This document shows positions 57,845-64,000 of a stretch of 64,000 nucleotides of DNA, piece by piece (position 1 is the stretch's first letter; each line of letters starts with the position of its first letter). The notes under the pieces were generated by a model. That model was not told the origin of the DNA. It ran no database searches and worked only from the letters and a program-made list of their open reading frames with translations. Source of the DNA: Paracentrotus lividus (Eukaryota; Echinodermata; Echinoidea; Camarodonta; Echinidae); contig CALNVZ010003426.1 in the NCBI GenBank assembly GCA_940671915.1, forward strand, positions 12,516,951-12,580,950. Reading direction: 5' to 3'. A program made the position numbers and the translations under genes.

Positions 57845-57900
57845 AACGCATGCGCACTTGTCTTTTACGTAGGTTGATGCCTATAAAGCGTTGCACCTGT
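57845..57900. promoter_or_regulatory. NRF1-like site and TATA-like box
   Basis: ACGCATGCGCACT at about 57846-57858 resembles the NRF1 motif. CTATAAAG at 57891-57898 reads as a plus-strand TATA box. They could belong to a shared promoter between the minus-strand LRR exon and an unseen plus-strand transcript. No plus-strand gene was recognised, so this is weak. Confidence 0.25.
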
Positions 57901-58156
57901 TCATGGGCATGAAGATGCACTGTGAGATTCTGAGAAAATCGGCAACTTTCAACTTTTCGCCTTGAACTAAAAAGACGTCATTTTGCACGAATTTCGATTG
58001 TCTGGTTGTCACATTTTAAAAGAAGGCTTCTTTTCATCTTAATCGTTGTTCTTCCTGAACGTTCTTCCTCTCCACCCTATCCTGATCTCACGATCTTGTT
58101 CGTAATCATTACTTTATTTTTTCTTTTCTTTTCCCTCCAATAATTTGTCTTCTTTG

Positions 58157-58320
58157 GCTTCAAGATACAAGATTCTTTATTGGTCTAAGCAAATACATAG
58201 AAATGTGACTTCCAATGGCTTTTTCAACAAGTTGCAGACATATAAATAAATACAACAATATGACAATATGATATAAACATAAAAATATAACAAAACAGAA
58301 ACAATCAAAGGCATTGACTG
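58157..58320 (-). mobile_element. 3' end of a minus-strand LINE (AATAAA and short tail)
   Basis: On the minus strand the sequence ends CCAATAAAGAATCTTGTATC, the form of an L2/CR1-type LINE 3' terminus. Upstream is A/T-rich UTR-like sequence. It probably belongs to the element whose RT lies at 59391-60351, separated from it by the inverted segment and the gap. Confidence 0.5.
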
Positions 58321-58329
58321 GTCATTCCT

Positions 58330-58975
58330 CCCGCCACTCGCCTGTCACGCTTTCCGGAAATTCCTTCATCCCGAACTCTATATCATACATTAATTCATGT
58401 GAGGCGATGAGACACAACACTCTTAGATATGGCCTGATCATCTAAATTGTAATTTGAAATTTGTATTGAAATGAGACAATAATTTTGGGCTATAGGTTTG
58501 AATAGCATGTTTTTATTACTTCTTTCCACGTTCAAACTTCAAATTGAACTAAAGCATATATATACTTGGGGGGGATAGGGGGAGAGAGGGGGGGGGGGGA
58601 GGCCGCTGTACATACTTTAATTCAACTGTGAGGCGCGGAGGCACCCAATATTCAGAGAGTATTCTTGGAAGTCTCTAGGACAGAGCGATGTGCTGAATTA
58701 TCAATTTTTTATCTCTGTATGAAATGATGAATATATCTATGAATTCCGATTTTTTTAAAATTATATATTATACTTCCCAAACATCAATAATATGATTTTG
58801 AAGACATAAAAGCATCAGTCACAGTGGACTCGATGGGGGGGGGGGGGGGGGGGGGGGGGGCTAAGAAAAAGTAAACTATTTGAGAGGTAATTAGTTTCGA
58901 AATTAATAAGTGTTCATTTGTCAGCTTAATATCATGTAATAATTATCCAAACTAATAAACATATTTCTAACTATA
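58330..58975 (+). repeat. Inverted copy of the LINE C-terminus/3' UTR, left of the gap
   Basis: On the plus strand CTCGCCTGTCACGCTTTCCG, ATTCCTTCATCCCGAACTCT and AGATATGGCCTGATCATC match the minus strand of 59350-59475. The match continues through the AGCATATATATACTTGGGGG block towards ATTATATATTATACTTCCCA. The copy is noticeably diverged, so it is not a simple assembly echo of identical reads. It includes a G-rich tract and a run of 24 G at about 58837-58860. Confidence 0.8.
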
Positions 58976-59000
58976 NNNNNNNNNNNNNNNNNNNNNNNNN
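58976..59000. other. Assembly gap (25 N)
   Basis: Twenty-five N at the centre of the inverted duplication. The order and orientation of the two sides should be treated as unverified. Confidence 0.99.
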
Positions 59001-60351
59001 TTTCAAATTCATATTTGATGTTTTGGGAAGTATATATATAATTTTAAAAATGAATTCAAATATATTTTCATCATTTCATACAGAGATAAAAAAATTATAA
59101 TTCAGCACGATCAGGCCATGTCTAAGACTTCCAAGAATACTCCGAATATTGGGTCTCAGCGCCTCACAGTTGAATTGAAAGTATGTACAGGAGCCTCCCC
59201 CCCCCCCCTCCTCTTCACCCCCTCCCCCCAAGTATATATATGCTTTAGTTTCAATTTTGAAGTTTGACGGTTTGGAAAGAGTAATAAAAACATGCATATT
59301 CAAGCCTATAGCCAAAATTATTGTCGTCATTTCATACAAATTTCAAATTACAATTTAGGATGATCAGGCCATATCTAAGAGTGTTGGGTCTCATCGCCTC
59401 ACAGTTGAATTGAATGTATGTATAGAGTTCGGGATGAAGGAATTTCGGAAGCGTGACAGGCGAGTGCGGGGAGGAAATAATCTTATCCCAGAGCGGTTAA
59501 ACTTGAAACAATCATAAAGTGGATGAGAATTGTCTGCCATTATGTCCTGGATTTTTGCAAGAAGACGTTTTTCATAGATTTCTTGAACAGGAGTCAAGTT
59601 TGAGCCTATGACCCTCTGCGCAACTCTTCCGTTTCTATCTACTCTCTTCTTTTGCTCATTTGTCAGGTTGCCAAAGAAGCTAATGAAATTGAAGGTTATT
59701 ACACTTTGGATAATTGATTGGTAAGAGGGTTAATATGGTTCTATCAATGTGGAACTTCTTGAGCTTCCGGAGAAAAAAACATTCTCTGGTTTGCTCTCTT
59801 TTGGACGGACAAACAATTCTCTTTCCAACCAAGTTTATCATCTATTATGGTACCCAAGTATCTGTACTCATGAACCTGTTCGATGACGTCGCCATGAATA
59901 CGTAGAAGTTCGTGTTGTATCTTATTCTTTCGGAAGTCAATTACAAGTTCTTTTGTTTTATCAGTGTTCAGGGTCAAAAAGTGACGGTCACACCAACTAA
60001 CAAAACTATCGACCTGTCATGCCTGTGAGAGGTATTCATGGGGGTCGTCACCAAACAAGTAGCCTGTAATCACGGTGTCATCGGCATACTTTGAAATACT
60101 GCATGACAATTCCGTAACCAAGCATTTACTCGTGTACAAGGAGAAAAGTACCGGGGAAAGTACACATCCCTGAGGAGCGCCAATATTGGTGACAATTTGA
60201 CTCGATTGACAGTTCCCAGCTTTGACTGATTGAATTCTTAAGCTAAGAACATTATGGATACATAGAATTAGTCTCGGATTTACATTTGCGTCAGTTAACA
60301 TACGTATTAAACAATGTGGTGCGATCGTATTAAACGCACTTGAGAAGTCTC
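59001..60351 (-). mobile_element. 5'-truncated L2/Rex1-like LINE
   Basis: On the minus strand the RT begins abruptly at about 60351 in DFSSAFNTIAPH and runs to a stop near 59391, followed by a 3' UTR to the gap. The 5' part is missing, as is usual for LINE insertions. RT motif style (GAPQGCVLSP, KYADDTVI) resembles L2/Rex1/CR1-type elements. The tail at 58157 may be its true 3' end. Confidence 0.8.
59391..60351 (-). pseudogene. LINE reverse transcriptase C-terminal half
   Basis: In order: DFSSAFNTIAPHCLIRMLTD, GAPQGCVLSPVLFSLYTSKC, SKYADDTVITG, an in-frame TGA at about 60016-60018, WCDRHFLTLNTDKTKELVID, HEYRYLGTIIDDKLGW, then a frameshift in a run of seven T near 59775, after which LRKLKKFHIDRT and finally TPVQEIYEKRLLAKIQDIMA to RFRNSFIPNSIHTFNS. 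YADD is the catalytic motif. Only one stop and one indel interrupt some 320 codons, so this copy is younger than the LINE at 11178. Confidence 0.85.
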
Positions 60352-60466
60352 AGGGGCGTAGACAGGGGGTCTACGGGGCTGGGAGTTCATTCCCAAAAGA
60401 AAAGTTAAATTCTTATATAAATAATTATGTAGGCCCTTATAATCAGCCCCGATGTTTCAGTGATGA

Positions 60467-60508
<42 letters not shown>

Positions 60509-60952
60509 CATCAGTTCATGTTAGTATATTGTCGCTCTTTCCAGTTATTACTGTCAATAAATTGTCATCCCATCCCCACACCCCCGTATCTTTTTTATGA
60601 CTATTCGGTATTCAGTTCCCTTACATTGCAACATTTGCCTCATTTTGGAGCTTAAAAGTTGAACAATTTTAATTCTAATTTTAATTTAATTTTAATTTAA
60701 TTTTGAATTAATTTTGATTTAATCTTAATTTTAATTTCATTTTTTTTTCTTTCTTAACCAAAAAGTTCGTTTTTACTTCTAAATACAGGGATACCAGTTG
60801 GTTTTACCCTCAGGGCCTGAAAAAAAGTTCAAACATAATGAAACGCCATACATGCTGTACAGTAAAGAGTTTGGAAAAGCCTGAAATTGGAAGGTGCCAG
60901 GCCTAAATCAGCAAATAGCCGGAAAACGGCATCCCTGTAAATATATAATCCC
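60352..60952. other. No gene; 39-T run and AATTTTAATTT repeats
   Basis: A T run at 60470-60508 and a TTTTAATTTAATTTT-type simple repeat at about 60668-60745. Nothing else was recognised. Confidence 0.6.
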
Positions 60953-60977
60953 ATGCATCAACCTCCCAAAATTATTG

Positions 60978-61290
60978 TAATACCTCTCCCCCCCCCCCCA
61001 CCTCCCCCTTCCATGTCTGTGAACCGGTCTACGCCACTGTTCGTTGTCGTCTTCTTCTTCTATTTTACTTCTTATTTAATACTTCTTCTTCCTCTACTAC
61101 TACTGTCTTATTCCTCCTCCTCGTCTTCATCATCATCTTCCTCCTCTTCCTCCTCCTCCTCCTCATCCTCATCCTCCTGCTCCCCTTCTTTTTCTTCTTC
61201 TTCTTCTTCTTCTTCTTCTTCTTCTTCTTCTTCTTCTTCTTCTTCTTCTTCTTCTTCTTCTTCTTCTTCTTCTTCTTCTTCTTTTTTTTT
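60978..61290. repeat. C run and long (CTT)n/(CTC)n microsatellite
   Basis: A C-rich run at about 60988-61000, mixed CTT/CTC from about 61083, then an almost pure (CTT)n at about 61191-61283. The poly-Ser and poly-Lys frames on the two strands are artefacts. A run of this length is a triplex-forming purine/pyrimidine tract. Confidence 0.9.
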
Positions 61291-61479
61291 AAACTAAGTT
61301 TATCTCGTATTATCATGCATTTGACTTATGTATCCATTACTTTTTTGAAGGCTCTTAATTAGCTAGAGCCTTATTACCCTTCACTCATGCCAAGTGGCAT
61401 TACTGTTTATGTTCATGCCATTTATTATTACTATTATTGATATATTCCGTTTAATTTTAACATGATTACCTGTTATGTT

Positions 61480-61602
61480 TTTTTTATAATAATGGTTAAA
61501 ATACGATCACTGACAGTGTAAAGTGCATCATTGATTATACATTATTTATTTGTAAAATTTTGATTGTAAATAAAGTTTACTTTGAAAAGTAAAAAAAAAA
61601 AA
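61480..61602 (+). other. Possible retroposon or transcript 3' end
   Basis: AATAAA at 61569-61574 is followed 16 bases later by an A12 run (61591-61602). The upstream sequence is AT-rich and UTR-like. This may be the tail of an unidentified retroposon; no coding sequence was found upstream. Confidence 0.3.
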
Positions 61603-61780
61603 GTCTTCCTTCTTCTTCTTCTTCCTTCTTCTTCTTCTTCTTCTTCTTCTTCTTCTTCTTTTCTTCTCTCTTCTTCTTTCTTGTTTCTGTTTTTACGTTT
61701 TTTTCCGCCTGTATCATTTGAAATAAATTTATTCCTCTCTCTCTCCTCTCTCCTCTCTCCTTCTCTCTCTCTCTCTCTTA
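61603..61780. repeat. (CTT)n and (CT)n microsatellites
   Basis: CTT repeats at 61604-61665 and CT-rich repeats at about 61735-61779. Confidence 0.9.
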
Positions 61781-61837
61781 TGAAATAGATTTATGTTGAA
61801 TTTTATTTGAACGGCGGGCTGACATGCTGAGGAAGAT

Positions 61838-61932
61838 ATGTTTTTTCTTCTTTCATTTTTTTTTTTTTTTTTTTTGGGGGGGTATTTTTTTTTTTTTTTA
61901 TTTTTTTTTTATTTTTTTTTTTTATTTTTTGT
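61838..61932. repeat. T-rich tract with a G7 interruption
   Basis: T runs separated by GGGGGGG at 61876-61882 and by single A residues. Poly-Phe frames here are artefacts. Confidence 0.9.
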
Positions 61933-61935
61933 TAA

Positions 61936-63050
61936 GCAAGAAGCCTATATCTTATCGCCAGCCCTTCTATGTTGTTATCAATTCTATCATTTTGTTGCAT
62001 TTGAATGGAAGATTTCATGAATATTGTTAGAAAAGCTCTCATCCCAATTGAGATGTAACTAATTAGGAGCCACATAAAATCTTATAGCGGTGGTATAGTT
62101 CTGGTAAATCTAAAAGTATAAACTTTTAAAGCTTGAATTGAGTGATGGAATGATTAGAGTGTTACGATTTAACAACAATAATAGAAGTGGGGGCGGGGGT
62201 CTGAGCTAGTTTGCTTTATCATACAAACTAGCTGTATACAAGCTTGGAAGTAAGGACAAAGTCGGATAATATCATGTATCTTCGTAATGCTTTCTGGTAT
62301 AAATTAGCAAAATCTTTGAATTATTGTGTGTAAGGCTTATCTTACGGGAATTGATATCAAAGGCGATCAAGGACTATAAATCAAATTCTTTATTTCCTCA
62401 AAGGTTCAACGTGTCTAAAATTGTTAAATACAGGCAACCAGCAAGTATGGAATTGAATCGTATGAACGGGATAATAATATTTTGTAAAGCGCTTTGAACA
62501 GTTTAACTGGAAAACCCTATAAAAAATAACGAGATATTATATTGTTGTTATTATTTTTATTATTAGGCTATTCATATTTATTTTTTCTTCTTTTTTAGTG
62601 TTGCTGTATTTTATGAGAGCAAATATAAATGCGATAATTCAATCAAACGGCTCCAATTAGGTATGAGGAGTCAAAATAGATTTTTGCCCCCAGTTGGAAC
62701 ACTCAGAAACGAACCAAATATATACGTAATAGAGTAAAGTGATAATTTATGATTGTGTAATCAGCTTTGTATGGTTTAAAATGTCTAACCCTCATCCTAA
62801 CACTTATCCAAGTCTTAAACAATAGTAAAAATATAATAAAATTTGTATATGTCTTGGTCGGCTTATACAGCGCTATATAGTTTGTTTATTTTGTTTTCTT
62901 TTTCTTTTGTTTCTTACTGTTCTTCGCAGGCCTATAGCAGTCCTTATTTTTCTACTTGTTTATATATATATTTCAAAAAAAAAAAAACCTACGAATTCAA
63001 GAAAATTGTGACTTTATTCAAAGCCGATTTTTTTTAAATGTTACTGTGTT
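61936..63050. other. No recognised feature
   Basis: AT-rich sequence. Nothing bounded was seen. Confidence 0.45.
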
Positions 63051-63055
63051 ATTTT

Positions 63056-63104
63056 GAGGGACCCATATTCTACAAGTACTCACTTTTTAATGGGTCCCTC
63101 CATT
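63056..63104. repeat. Stem-loop, 11-bp perfect stem
   Basis: GAGGGACCCAT and ATGGGTCCCTC pair across about 25 bases. It could be the end of a small MITE. Function unknown. Confidence 0.45.
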
Positions 63105-63109
63105 TCCAT

Positions 63110-63317
63110 AGGAAATATAAAAAACTAAAAACAAAAACAGAATTTTGTATCCTATCTCAAATTATATTATAAAAAAAGTATTTATATATGCAGTTATATA
63201 ATTATTGTGTAAATTTTGTAAATTATATTATTCGATGTTAACTTGCACAATTCTATTTTGTTCAAATGTAAATATGATTTCTGTGGAAATGAAAAATAAA
63301 GTTGAATTGAATTGAAT
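63110..63317 (+). mobile_element. 3' end of a truncated LINE with (GAATT)n tail
   Basis: AAAAATAAAGTTGAATTGAA ends in GAATTGAAT iterations at about 63290-63317, a form seen at CR1/L2-type LINE 3' ends. Upstream UTR-like AT-rich sequence lacks any recognised coding, so only the tail is supported. Confidence 0.45.
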
Positions 63318-64000
63318 AGTTTTGATAGACAACACTATAAACTCTTCTAAAGTCAGGTTCTTGGTTTAGCCAGTGAGCTTTCAATGAAGATAGGCCTATA
63401 ATTTTTATGAATTTATGCAACTTATTTTCTGGAAAATTCATTTGATACAAATCCAAACGTGATTTCCAACGCGAATTCTATCTATCCATATATCACACCA
63501 CTTTGATATTGTCATATCTCCAGGAGTGGATCCAGGGGGCGCCCCAACCCAAAAGTTAGAAAAGGTGCCTATAATCGGGAATTTTTGGGCTTTTTTTGTA
63601 AAGGACTGGGCTTCGTGAACGACTTCCCCATAGCAAATGCATATGGCTGTTATTTGAATAATAATGACAAATAGCGAGCACAGCTGTGTTTGTTTCCGTC
63701 AACTTTTCAAACGAAAGGTTTGTAAAAAAAAAATATTAAAAAAAAAAAAAAAAAAATGTCATGTAGCGGTAAACACTTTCAAACAAATCGCGAATTGGGC
63801 CATTTCTTTAGATTTTGCAAGGATTCCCGAACATTTGTAAACTTCTGAAAAACGTTTTTTAATAGTGCTTACATTGAAAATGAATTTCTATGAGAATTGC
63901 GGAAAATTGTATCCGGAAAATGAACCCCTGGACAATAGGCCTACCCCCAGGATAAATACCTCCAAAAATAGGGTCGGGGTAGGTGTATAAGTACGGAGGA
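63318..64000. other. No recognised feature
   Basis: Contains A-rich runs at about 63725-63757. GTGGATCCAGGGGGCGCCCC near 63525 resembles the start of a repeat, but no second end was found inside the window. Confidence 0.4.

Noticed and set aside
60953..61316. Poly-Ser (plus) and poly-Lys (minus) frames
   Set aside because: Products of the (CTT)n microsatellite.
1..64000. CRISPR arrays, phage, operons, rRNA genes or bacterial defence systems
   Set aside because: No direct-repeat/spacer pattern or compact gene organisation exists; the window is clearly animal nuclear DNA.

Overview
This is an AT-rich, intron- and transposon-dominated stretch of an animal nuclear genome, with microsatellites, CR1/L2-type LINEs, tRNA-derived SINEs, many short inverted-repeat elements and a 25-N assembly gap. 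Nothing is prokaryotic: there are no dense ORFs, operons, CRISPR arrays or rRNA. Repeat style suggests a marine invertebrate deuterostome, most likely an echinoid (sea urchin). That is inference from general repeat character, not from a diagnostic gene.

Only one host coding segment is well supported: a minus-strand first coding exon at 57132-57364. It has a signal peptide and a cysteine-rich LRR N-terminal cap and ends at a strong GTAAGT donor in phase 2. No later exon was recognised on the minus strand down to position 1. The 57 kb to its left may therefore be mostly its first intron, or the gene may be incomplete here.

Layout. 1-11 kb: a chain of non-autonomous DNA elements (400-bp TIR element, Harbinger-like MITE, AGGCGC-ended element, piggyBac-like and TTAA-targeting MITEs) and a large (TTTTG)n/T/G tract. 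11-15.2 kb: a decayed PHD-EN-RT LINE between two ~100-bp direct repeats, the right one split by a later Harbinger-like MITE. 15-24 kb: a second such MITE, tandem duplications, two abutting TA-flanked elements (one an 852-bp near-palindrome), a SINE and a three-unit ~590-bp tandem array. 24-39 kb: scattered MITEs, a LINE C-terminal relic and two AGGCGC elements. 39.1-42.5 kb: a ~3.4-kb foldback element whose arms are ~175-bp tandem repeats carrying AGGTCA direct repeats. 42.6-57 kb: two back-to-back TTAA MITEs and a third relative, a fourth AGGCGC element, a 189-bp tandem duplication and a duplicated tRNA-like SINE. 57-64 kb: the LRR exon, an inverted duplication around the N gap, a minus-strand LINE with RT, and long microsatellites.

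The elements do not form a pathway. Their nesting gives relative ages, and several families appear as multiple copies that define ends and target-site duplications. The most interesting items are the foldback element that spreads consensus nuclear-receptor DR1 motifs, the AGGCGC family with 3-bp target duplications, the Harbinger-like family with an internal empty-site control, and the LRR gene with a potentially very long first intron. All calls were made by eye; no alignments or searches were run.
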